From Thermoplasmata archaeon (GTDB lineage: Archaea > Thermoplasmatota > E2 > UBA202 > JdFR-43), in the NCBI GenBank assembly GCA_021158865.1, contig JAGGSX010000158.1:1-7922 (forward strand): a stretch of 7,922 nucleotides of DNA. The letters run 5' to 3'. Below the pieces are notes generated by a model. That model did no database searches. It saw only the letters and a program-made list of their open reading frames with translations, and was not told the origin of the DNA. Shown piece after piece: positions 1 through 5,885 of the stretch. The position numbers and the translations under genes are program-made. Positions within the stretch are counted from its first letter, which is position 1, and each line of letters begins with the position of its first letter.

Positions 1-1
1 G

Positions 2-1297
2 AATATATTATTAGTAGAACCCAATTTTCCAATCCCTCCTAAAAGCAAGAACCATAAAAATTTTTTACCAATAGGTCTCTTAAAAATAGCAACTTATCTA
101 AGGGATCAGGGACATAGAATTAAATTGTTGAGAGGGGTACCCAAGAAATTAGATGAGTTAGCCGAAATAAAAAATTTTAATCCCCACGAAATATGGGTAA
201 CATCTCTCTTCACTTATTGGGCCAACTATGTTCGAGATGCTGTTCAATTTTATAAGAAAATGTTTCCAAAAGCAATTGTTAGAGTTGGTGGTATTTATGC
301 ATCTTTGTTTCCAGAAAATGATGTAAAAAGATATACTGGATGTGATAAGGTTCATAAAGGGGTAATTCCGGAAGTAGAAAATTATGCAGAGATGCATTTT
401 CCAGCATATGACCTAATTAAAGAAAAAAATCCACACCCTATCGATTATCAAATAATACATACTAGTAGAGGTTGTCCAAGAAAATGCCCTTTTTGTGGGA
501 CATGGAAAATTGAACCTAGATTTATACCAAAAAAAAGTATAAGAACAGAGATAAGATATAAAAAAATAGTAATTTATGATAATAATTTTCTTATGAACCC
601 ATATATCGAAGATATATTAAATGAATTAATAGATTTAAAGAAGAAAAGAAAAATTGAATGGGTAGAAAGCCAAAGTGGTTTTGATGGTAGGGTTTTGATC
701 AAAAAGCCGTATCTTGCTAAGATGATAAAAGAAGCTGGTTTCAGATTTCCTAGAATTGCTTGGGATTGGGAATATAAACAGTATCCTCTTATTAAAAAGC
801 AAATCGATCTTCTTAAATCAGCTGGATATTCTTCTAAAGAAATATTTGTATTTATGCTTTATAATTGGAATATATCTTTTGAGGAAATGGAAAGAAAAAG
901 GATTAAGTGTTGGGAATGGAAAGTTCAAATTGCAGACTGCAGATATAGACCATTAAATCAGTTATTCGATAATTATAATCCCCGAGTCATAGGGCAAACT
1001 AAAAAAAATTATTATATTCATGAAAAAGGAGGTTGGACGGACGCTCTTATTAAGCAATTCAGAAAAAATGTGAGGGAGCAAAACATTTGTGTGAGACATG
1101 GCTTTCCTTTTTATTCGAGAGATTTTGAAAGAAAAGCAATTAATGGAAAATTAATGAAAAAAGTAAAGGCACTTAATAACATCGAGGAGAAGAAAAAATT
1201 TCTTGATAAGATCGGGGCAGATTATTGGTTCCCAAATCAGGTTAGATATCCATCAAATTATGTCAAACCCTTATTAGCAAAACTTAAAAAAGCATGA
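2..1297 (+). CDS. Radical SAM protein with N-terminal B12-binding-like domain (5' partial)
   Basis: The reading frame is open to the left edge, so the gene starts outside the window; a TTG at 125 is internal. The 431 visible codons begin with NILLVEPNFPIPP and an LPIGLLKIATYLRDQGH stretch, the usual opening of Rossmann-type B12-binding domains of radical SAM enzymes, followed by VGGIYAS near residue 98. I see no DxHxxG cobalamin-ligand motif, so B12 binding is doubtful. The radical SAM signature CPRKCPFC (CxxxCxxC) lies at residues 158-165 with the three cysteines encoded at 473, 485 and 494; it should bind a [4Fe-4S] cluster that cleaves S-adenosylmethionine. A Glu-rich barrel strand (EWVESQSGFDG, 219-229) fits the fold. 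The C-terminal third, rich in Trp and Tyr, is unrecognised. Substrate unknown. It ends 16 bp before the ACD gene but shares no obvious function with it. Confidence 0.85.
   Translation, partial: NILLVEPNFPIPPKSKNHKNFLPIGLLKIATYLRDQGHRIKLLRGVPKKLDELAEIKNFNPHEIWVTSLFTYWANYVRDAVQFYKKMFPKAIVRVGGIYASLFPENDVKRYTGCDKVHKGVIPEVENYAEMHFPAYDLIKEKNPHPIDYQIIHTSRGCPRKCPFCGTWKIEPRFIPKKSIRTEIRYKKIVIYDNNFLMNPYIEDILNELIDLKKKRKIEWVESQSGFDGRVLIKKPYLAKMIKEAGFRFPRIAWDWEYKQYPLIKKQIDLLKSAGYSSKEIFVFMLYNWNISFEEMERKRIKCWEWKVQIADCRYRPLNQLFDNYNPRVIGQTKKNYYIHEKGGWTDALIKQFRKNVREQNICVRHGFPFYSRDFERKAINGKLMKKVKALNNIEEKKKFLDKIGADYWFPNQVRYPSNYVKPLLAKLKKA
1283..1292 (+). promoter_or_regulatory. Possible TATA element for the ACD-iorAB operon
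   Basis: CTTAAAAAAG is centred about 26 bp before the ATG at 1314, the spacing expected if transcription starts at the ATG (leaderless mRNA). No Shine-Dalgarno sequence precedes that ATG, which agrees. The DNA is AT-rich, so chance is a real alternative; the element also sits inside the last codons of the radical SAM gene. Confidence 0.3.
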
Positions 1298-1313
1298 AAG
1301 TATAACAACTCAA

Positions 1314-1928
1314 ATGCATGCATTGGATGAAGGAGAAGCAAAAACATTGCTAAAAAGATATAGAATACCAACTACAAATTTTATTGTAGCGAGCAAATTA
1401 AATGAAATTGATAAAGTCAAATTGAAATCTCCCATGGTTATGAAAGTTTGTTCTTCAAAATTGCTTCATAAAACAGACGTGGGAGGAGTAATATTGAATA
1501 TAAACAGTAAAAATGAATTAAAAAATTCTTTTAAAAAATTGAAGAGAAAATTTCCAGAAGAGAAAATTTTAATAGAAGAAATGGAAAAAAAAGGCACAGA
1601 AATCATAGTTGGGATGATAAAAGATGAATTTTTTGGAAAAGTTATTATGGTTGGAATAGGAGGAATTTTTACAGAAATATATAAAGATGTTTCTTTCCGA
1701 AAGTTACCAATAGATGAAAATGATGCAAATGAAATGCTTATGGATTTAAAAGCTCATAAAATATTTGAAAATTTTAGAATAAAATTGGATAAAAAATCTT
1801 TAGTGGAGTTAATTTATAAAATATCAAAAATTGTTGCTGAAAATAAAATATTACAGATGGATTTAAATCCTGTTTTTTTATATGAAAAAGGTTTGAAAGT
1901 AATAGATGCAAAGGTGATATTAGAATGA
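1314..1928 (+). CDS. acdB: ADP-forming acyl/acetate-CoA ligase (ACD) beta subunit, ATP-grasp
   Basis: This encodes a 204-residue ATP-grasp subunit of ADP-forming acetyl-CoA synthetase, which makes ATP from ADP and phosphate using an acyl-CoA thioester. Family features in order: EGEAKTLLKRYRIPTTN (6-22), the ATP-binding strand SPMVMKV with K44, HKTDVGGV (52-59, whose His is a candidate for the phosphorylated beta-subunit residue), GTEIIVG (94-100), MVGIGGIFTEIYKDVSFR (112-129), and DLNP (183-186) with a closing DAKV. It is shorter than the usual ~230 residues because it lacks about 20 N-terminal residues; a stop at 1275 and no earlier start codon support the ATG at 1314. There is no SD sequence, so the message may be leaderless. 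It overlaps iorA by 4 bp (ATGA), so it likely acts on aryl-acetyl-CoA produced by IOR. The CoA-binding alpha subunit must be encoded elsewhere. Confidence 0.9.
   Translation: MHALDEGEAKTLLKRYRIPTTNFIVASKLNEIDKVKLKSPMVMKVCSSKLLHKTDVGGVILNINSKNELKNSFKKLKRKFPEEKILIEEMEKKGTEIIVGMIKDEFFGKVIMVGIGGIFTEIYKDVSFRKLPIDENDANEMLMDLKAHKIFENFRIKLDKKSLVELIYKISKIVAENKILQMDLNPVFLYEKGLKVIDAKVILE
1913..1918 (+). promoter_or_regulatory. Shine-Dalgarno site of iorA
   Basis: GGTGAT, fully complementary to the archaeal 16S rRNA 3' end, lies 6 nt before the iorA ATG at 1925 and inside the last codons of the ACD gene. Together with the ATGA overlap it fixes the iorA start and suggests translational coupling. Confidence 0.65.
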
Positions 1929-3754
1929 AATTATTAGAAGAGAATAAAAAAGCAATTTTGCTTGGAAATGAAGCAATAGCAAGAGGGGCTTTAGAAGCAG
2001 GTGTTGATTTTGCCACAACATATCCCGGGACGCCGGCATCAGAAATTTCAGACAGTCTTTCGATGGTAGCAAGATATATGAATAAAATTGGTATTGATGT
2101 GCCATTTTATTTTGAATATTCTACAAATGAGAAAGTTGCTTTAGAGATGGCAGCATCGGCGGCAATTTCCGGGCTTCGGGCCATAACGAGCATGAAACAT
2201 GTTGGCATGAATGTTGCAAGCGATGCTTTTATGACCTATGCTTATGTAGGCTGCAAAGGCGGGCATGTTATTGTAACTGGAGATGACCCAAGTTGCCACT
2301 CCAGCCAGAATGAACAGGATAACAGACAATATGCGAGATTTGCAAATCTGCCAATGCTTGAACCAAGCAATCCTGAAGAAGCAAAAGAAATGACGATAGA
2401 AGCTTTCAAAATTTCAGAAGAACTGGAAATTCCTGTATTGCTCAGAACAACAACAAGAGTCGCTCACATGCGCGGGGTGGTTGAATTAAAAAAATTGAAT
2501 ATGGAGAAAAAGAAAGGGAAATTTGTTAAAGGAGACTATGTTACAGTTCCAGAAATAGCAAGGAAATTGCATCCTGTTTTAATAAAAAAAATGGAAAAAG
2601 CAAAAGAAATGGCAGAAAAAAACAAATTTAATTACATTGAAGATTTTGGAGGAAATTATGGAATAATTACATCAGGAGCAGCCTACAATTATGTTAAAGA
2701 AGCAATAGATGATTTAGATATAAAAACAAAATTATTTAAAATTGGATTTAGCCATCCATTACCAGAAAAGAAGATTGCTGATTTTTTAAGAAATGTTGAA
2801 AAAGTAATAATAGTTGAAGAATTGGAGCCGATAATGGAAAATGAAATAAAAATTATTGCAAGAAATAATAATATAGATATAAAGATATATGGAAAAGGAT
2901 TTGGAAAATTTGGAAGAATATATGAATATAACCCTGACATAGTTTATTCAACTCTTTCTGATTTTTTTGGTATTGAATATGGGGTGAAAGAAATAAAAAT
3001 AAATGCGGCGCCTCGTCCTCCGATTTTGTGTCCGGGATGCCCCCATAGGGCTACATATTATGCAGTAAAGAAGGTTGCTCCTCCAGATACAATATATCCA
3101 ACTGATATAGGATGCTACACTCTCGGCGTTTTGCCTCCATACAAAACAGCTGATTTTCTGCTTTGCATGGGTTCAAGTGCTGGAAGTGCTGGAGGTTTTT
3201 CAAAAGCAACAGGAAAAAAGGTTATAGCTTTCATTGGAGATTCAACTTTTTTTCACGCTGGATTACCTGCTTTGATAAATGCAATACATCATAACCATAA
3301 TTTCACTCTTGCAATATTGGATAATTCAACAACTGCAATGACAGGACATCAGCCACATCCCGGAAATAGCATAGATGGCATGGGAAATGAAGCGGTGGCA
3401 ATAAATATAGCAAGCATTGTAAAGGGAATAGGGGTTAAACATGTTGAAGTTGTAAATCCTTATAATCTTAAGGCAACACAAGATGCTTTTAAAAGAGCTT
3501 TAGAATATGATGGCTTGTCTGTTGTAATAGCAAAAGCCCCATGCATACTGCTTGATTTAAAAAGAAGAAGAAAGAAAATAACATTTGAAATTGACCAAGA
3601 TAAATGCACTAAATGTAATGTATGCATAAATGATTTTGCATGTCCTGCTTTTTATAGAGATGGGGATAAAATAAAAATAAACGAAAGCCTTTGCACAGGT
3701 TGTGGCTTCTGTGTTCAGGTTTGCCCTGAAAAAGCCATAAGGAGGAAAAAATGA
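1925..3754 (+). CDS. iorA: Indolepyruvate ferredoxin oxidoreductase, alpha subunit
   Basis: IorA is the catalytic thiamine diphosphate subunit of IOR, which oxidatively decarboxylates aryl 2-oxoacids (indolepyruvate, phenylpyruvate, hydroxyphenylpyruvate) to aryl-acetyl-CoA and reduces ferredoxin in the cytoplasm. The 609 residues match the family length. It opens with the expected LLGNEAIARGALEAGV and TTYPGTPASEI (pyrimidine-binding domain). The conserved CPGCPHR motif is at C369-C372, and the thiamine diphosphate/Mg motif runs from G438-D439-S440 to D466-N467. Two C-terminal [4Fe-4S] motifs follow: C561, C564, C567, C573 (CxxCxxCx5CP, the irregular first motif typical of this family) and C590, C593, C596, C600 (CxxCxxCxxxCP). 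The start is set by the ATGA overlap with the ACD gene and a GGTGAT SD. It overlaps iorB in the same way, as expected for subunits of one complex. Confidence 0.97.
   Translation: MKLLEENKKAILLGNEAIARGALEAGVDFATTYPGTPASEISDSLSMVARYMNKIGIDVPFYFEYSTNEKVALEMAASAAISGLRAITSMKHVGMNVASDAFMTYAYVGCKGGHVIVTGDDPSCHSSQNEQDNRQYARFANLPMLEPSNPEEAKEMTIEAFKISEELEIPVLLRTTTRVAHMRGVVELKKLNMEKKKGKFVKGDYVTVPEIARKLHPVLIKKMEKAKEMAEKNKFNYIEDFGGNYGIITSGAAYNYVKEAIDDLDIKTKLFKIGFSHPLPEKKIADFLRNVEKVIIVEELEPIMENEIKIIARNNNIDIKIYGKGFGKFGRIYEYNPDIVYSTLSDFFGIEYGVKEIKINAAPRPPILCPGCPHRATYYAVKKVAPPDTIYPTDIGCYTLGVLPPYKTADFLLCMGSSAGSAGGFSKATGKKVIAFIGDSTFFHAGLPALINAIHHNHNFTLAILDNSTTAMTGHQPHPGNSIDGMGNEAVAINIASIVKGIGVKHVEVVNPYNLKATQDAFKRALEYDGLSVVIAKAPCILLDLKRRRKKITFEIDQDKCTKCNVCINDFACPAFYRDGDKIKINESLCTGCGFCVQVCPEKAIRRKK
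3741..3745 (+). promoter_or_regulatory. Shine-Dalgarno site of iorB
   Basis: GGAGG lies 5 nt before the iorB ATG at 3751, within the last codons of iorA. It confirms the iorB start in the ATGA overlap and suits coupled, near-stoichiometric synthesis of the two IOR subunits. Confidence 0.75.
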
Positions 3755-4332
3755 AGAAAAGTATATTGCTGGCTGGCGTCGGCGGGCAGGGCGTGATAAC
3801 AGCAGCAAATATAATTGCAAATGCTGCTTTGATAGAAGGACATAAGGTTATCACTTCCGAGCTACATGGAATGGCTCAACGCGGTGGGGATGTAAAATGT
3901 GCCGTTAGAATTGGAAATGTTTATTCTCCAATAATTCCTCCCCAAACTGCAGATGCCATTATATCTCTCGAGCCAATGGAAGCCCTTCGCAACCTGAATG
4001 TTGTTTCTAAAAAGGGTGTTGTAATTACAGACATTAATCCAATTTATCCCCCATTAACATCTATAGGAATAGGAGAATATCCTTCATTAAATGATATTTT
4101 TGAAAAAATAGAAAAACATTGCAGACTTGTCAAAATAAATGCAGATGAAGTGGCAAAAAAAGCGGGTAGCATATTGACAAAGAATATTGTCATGATTGGC
4201 TCATTTTATGCATTGGATATATTTCCATTAGAGAGGAAGAGCATAATTCAATCAATTTCACAAAATATCAAAAAGGAATACGTTGATATGAATATAAAAG
4301 CATTTGAAATTGGAGAAAAAGAAATAAAATGA
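3751..4332 (+). CDS. iorB: Indolepyruvate ferredoxin oxidoreductase, beta subunit
   Basis: IorB is the small gamma-type subunit that pairs with IorA to form the active 2-oxoacid:ferredoxin oxidoreductase. The 193 residues fit the family. The N-terminal Rossmann-like motif GVGGQGV is at residues 9-15, followed by HGMAQRGGDV (39-48), both hallmarks of the POR gamma/IorB fold; SLEPMEALR is also typical. The ATG lies inside the iorA stop (ATGA) behind a GGAGG SD, so the two are translated from one message. The stop codon at 4330-4332 directly abuts the 3' end of the convergent tRNA-Glu gene, leaving no intergenic space. Transcripts of this operon must therefore end within, or run antisense through, the tRNA genes. 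Confidence 0.96.
   Translation: MKKSILLAGVGGQGVITAANIIANAALIEGHKVITSELHGMAQRGGDVKCAVRIGNVYSPIIPPQTADAIISLEPMEALRNLNVVSKKGVVITDINPIYPPLTSIGIGEYPSLNDIFEKIEKHCRLVKINADEVAKKAGSILTKNIVMIGSFYALDIFPLERKSIIQSISQNIKKEYVDMNIKAFEIGEKEIK
4316..4329 (-). terminator. Probable oligo-T terminator of the tRNA pair
   Basis: Read on the minus strand, TTTTATTTCTTTTT starts 4 nt after the tRNA-Glu 3' end. Archaeal RNA polymerase terminates at such T-rich runs. The run is the complement of lysine/isoleucine codons at the end of iorB, so the same bases serve both purposes. The assignment rests on sequence and position only. Confidence 0.5.
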
Positions 4333-4346
4333 TGCTCCCGTCGGGA

Positions 4347-4394
4347 TTTTCAGGCATGCTTGCCTGAAGATGTGACTTGCAGGCAAGTCATGCA
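4347..4394 (-). other. Non-canonical T-loop intron of tRNA-Glu (59/60)
   Basis: Removing 4394-4347 restores a perfect T arm. The splice junctions form a BHB: exon UUCA (4400-4397) pairs with intron UGAA (4352-4349); the first bulge is A4396 A4395 | U4394 and the second A4348 A4347 | U4346, each cut after its second base. The intron body forms a 13-bp helix, 4393-4380 with 4366-4354, with only A4388 bulged. C4353 is left unpaired between the helices, so the motif is slightly relaxed. Introns in the T loop are known mainly from Thermoproteales-type archaea. Confidence 0.85.
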
Positions 4395-4415
4395 TTTGAA
4401 CCCGAGTCTTCGGCT

Positions 4416-4441
4416 TTCTTTGAACCCTTTCTTTGAGTTCT
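4416..4441 (-). other. Canonical anticodon-loop intron of tRNA-Glu (37/38)
   Basis: This 26-nt intron forms a strict BHB. Exon bases 32-35 (CUUU, 4447-4444) pair with intron AAAG (4421-4418). The bulges are C4443 G4442 | A4441 and A4417 A4416 | A4415. The intron helix GAACUC (4440-4435) pairs with GGGUUC (4427-4422) around an AAAGAAA loop. The tRNA splicing endonuclease should recognise it without difficulty. Confidence 0.92.
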
Positions 4442-4482
4442 CGAAAGGCCGAAATGATTGGCCGCTACACTACGGGAGCATA

Positions 4483-4601
4483 TAGCCCCGGGCAGATTCG
4501 AACTGCCGTCGTGGGATTTCTTCAGCCTTTCTTTGGAGTGAAGCACTTTCTTAAAGAAGGCTTCCAAAGTCCCACATGATTGACCACTACACCACGGGGC
4601 T
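4483..4601 (-). tRNA. tRNA-Gln(UUG) with a 37/38 BHB intron
   Basis: The acceptor stem AGCCCCG (4601-4595) pairs perfectly with 4490-4484; discriminator A4483, no encoded CCA. The A1-U72 pair is typical of archaeal tRNA-Gln and distinguishes it from the G1-C72 of the neighbouring tRNA-Glu. D arm 4592-4576 is nearly the same as that of tRNA-Glu. Anticodon stem UGGGA (4574-4570) pairs with UCCCA (4516-4512), loop CUUUGGA, anticodon UUG. T stem GGCAG (4507-4503) pairs with CUGCC (4495-4491). The mature tRNA is 73 nt after removal of a 46-nt intron. This tRNA is first charged with glutamate and then amidated by GatDE, whose D subunit is encoded divergently 42 bp away. It is the promoter-proximal gene of a two-tRNA transcript. 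Confidence 0.96.
4518..4563 (-). other. Anticodon-loop intron of tRNA-Gln (37/38)
   Basis: This 46-nt intron has a BHB in which exon CUUU (4569-4566) pairs with intron GAAG (4523-4520, one G-U). The bulges are G4565 G4564 | A4563 and A4519 A4518 | A4517. The intron helix AGCCUU (4562-4557) pairs with AAGGCU (4529-4524), continues as CUUU/AAAG past a bulged A4530, and is capped by a small AGUG/CACU hairpin. Confidence 0.92.
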
Positions 4602-4615
4602 TATTTTAGCATTGC

Positions 4616-4623
4616 TTATATAT
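4616..4623 (+). promoter_or_regulatory. Probable TATA box of gatD
   Basis: TTATATAT is centred about 25 bp before the gatD ATG at 4644, so transcription should begin at or next to the start codon. The lack of any SD before that ATG fits a leaderless mRNA. The upstream BRE is not strongly purine-rich. Confidence 0.55.
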
Positions 4624-4630
4624 TTGCCTG

Positions 4631-4642
4631 TATATAACTTTT
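4631..4642 (-). promoter_or_regulatory. Probable BRE/TATA of the tRNA-Gln/tRNA-Glu transcript
   Basis: On the minus strand, AAAAG (4642-4638) is followed by TTATATA (4637-4631), a good BRE plus TATA pair. It is centred about 33 bp before the tRNA-Gln 5' end at 4601, predicting a leader of only a few bases. The other minus-strand TATA-like run (4616-4625) would place the start inside the tRNA, so this element is preferred. Confidence 0.55.
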
Positions 4643-4643
4643 A

Positions 4644-5885
4644 ATGAAAACTGGGGATTTTGTTGAGATAGAAAAAAATGGAAGAAAATGGAAAGGAATT
4701 GTCATGCCCCACCATGCATTCAGTGATAAAAATATAATTGTTTTAAAGCTTGAAAAGGGATATAATATTGGTATAGATGCAAAAGGGGCAAAAATTAAAG
4801 TCATAAAAGAAGGAAAGGAAATAAAAAGAAAAAAAGTTGAAATAAGGCATGATGAAAAAAAGCCTACAATAGCTTTAATTGGAACGGGAGGGACAATAGC
4901 AAGTTATGTAGATTATAAAACTGGGGCAGTTCGCCCGGCAGCAACAACCAGCGAGATTGCATTTTCCATGCCAAAAATATTTGATATTTGCAATATAGAA
5001 GCGAAAGTAATGTTTCAAAAATTGAGCGAAAATATAAAGCCAAGGGATTGGAAAAAAATTGCGAGAGAGGCGGCAAGAAAACTGAATGAAGGGAAATCCG
5101 GCGTAATAGTATCTCACGGAACGGATACGATGACACACACCAGCGCCGCCCTCGCCTTCATGCTGAAAAATTTGAATGGGCCAGTAATTTTGGTCGGCAG
5201 TCAGCGCTCTTCTGACCGTCCCAGTAGTGATGCTTTTGATAATTTGATTGCTGCTGAGAAAGTTGCTTTAACTGATTTGGGGGAGGTTGTGGTTGTAATG
5301 CATGGTGGAATCTCTTCAGGAAAATGCTATATTCATCGAGGGACTAAAGTTAGAAAAATGCATTCTTCGAGAAGAGATGCTTTTGTTTCAATAAATAATG
5401 AGCCAATAGGAATTGTCGAAAATGAGGTAAAGTTTCTTCAAAAATATAGAAAAAAAAGCAAAGGAAAAACAAGAGTGGATGATGTATTAAATGAAAATGT
5501 GGCTTTGGTTTATTTCCATCCTGCACTAAGAAAAAAAGATTTTGAAAATATTGTTGATGGTAAGGATGGCATAGTCATAGCTGGAACTGGATTGGGGCAT
5601 GTTAATGATGAGATAATAACTGCTATTAAGAAATTAATAAAAGATGGAATAATGGTTGTCATGACAACACAATGCTTCTATGGAAGTGTGAATATGAATG
5701 TATATTCAACTGGAAGGAAACTTATTAAAGCAGGAGTGATAAATGGTAAAGATATGTTGCCAGAAGTTGCATTAATTAAATTGATGTGGGCTCTTGCTCA
5801 TGAAAATGCAGAAGAATTGATGATTAAAAATATTGCTGGAGAAATGAATGAAAGGCGTTCAATTTCTCCTCCTAAAAGCAAATAG
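4644..5885 (+). CDS. gatD: Glu-tRNA(Gln) amidotransferase subunit D
   Basis: GatD is the asparaginase-like subunit of the archaeal GatDE complex. It releases ammonia from glutamine or asparagine, which GatE uses to convert Glu-tRNA(Gln) to Gln-tRNA(Gln) in the cytoplasm. An N-terminal beta-rich domain (about 1-70, with GDFVEIEKNGRKWKGIVMP) precedes an L-asparaginase fold. The catalytic threonine motifs are GTGGTIAS (80-87, T84) and HGTDTM (158-163, T160-D161-T162); GSQRSSDRPSSDAFDN and RKMHSSRRDAF, with a probable catalytic K238, complete the site. The N-terminal domain separates it from plain L-asparaginase, and 413 residues is close to the family norm. The ATG is supported by a TATA box at the right spacing and no SD. 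gatE, often adjacent in other archaea, is not here; instead the divergent neighbours are tRNA-Gln and tRNA-Glu. The last 27 bp overlap the convergent gene. Confidence 0.95.
   Translation: MKTGDFVEIEKNGRKWKGIVMPHHAFSDKNIIVLKLEKGYNIGIDAKGAKIKVIKEGKEIKRKKVEIRHDEKKPTIALIGTGGTIASYVDYKTGAVRPAATTSEIAFSMPKIFDICNIEAKVMFQKLSENIKPRDWKKIAREAARKLNEGKSGVIVSHGTDTMTHTSAALAFMLKNLNGPVILVGSQRSSDRPSSDAFDNLIAAEKVALTDLGEVVVVMHGGISSGKCYIHRGTKVRKMHSSRRDAFVSINNEPIGIVENEVKFLQKYRKKSKGKTRVDDVLNENVALVYFHPALRKKDFENIVDGKDGIVIAGTGLGHVNDEIITAIKKLIKDGIMVVMTTQCFYGSVNMNVYSTGRKLIKAGVINGKDMLPEVALIKLMWALAHENAEELMIKNIAGEMNERRSISPPKSK

Larger units (their letters stand above)
4333..4479 (-). tRNA. tRNA-Glu(UUC) with two BHB introns (37/38 and 59/60)
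   Basis: All arms can be paired. The acceptor stem GCTCCCG (4479-4473) pairs perfectly with 4340-4334, discriminator A4333, and no CCA is encoded. The D arm is 4470-4454. Anticodon stem UCGGC (4452-4448) pairs with GCCGA (4414-4410), and the loop CUUUCGA gives anticodon UUC. T stem UCGGG (4405-4401) pairs with CCCGA (4345-4341) around a loop UUCAAAU. This arrangement needs two introns removed: 4441-4416 (26 nt) after position 37 and 4394-4347 (48 nt) after position 59. The mature tRNA is 73 nt including the discriminator and matches the archaeal tRNA-Glu pattern. In archaea that lack GlnRS, the same GluRS charges tRNA-Glu and tRNA-Gln. The gene lies 3 nt after tRNA-Gln and is surely co-transcribed with it. 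Confidence 0.95.

Noticed and set aside
125..127. TTG as the start of the radical SAM gene
   Set aside because: The frame continues open to the left edge and the upstream codons encode a typical B12-binding-domain N-terminus, so the start is outside the window.
1774..3854. Minus-strand open frames opposite the ACD-iorAB genes
   Set aside because: They lack family features and lie antisense to genes with clear catalytic motifs.
4333..4601. Tandem hairpins between iorB and gatD as a terminator or regulatory repeat
   Set aside because: All the pairing is accounted for by two intron-containing tRNAs on the minus strand.
4644..5885. Plain L-asparaginase
   Set aside because: The N-terminal beta domain, the 413-residue length and the RKMHSSRRDAF context match GatD rather than asparaginase.
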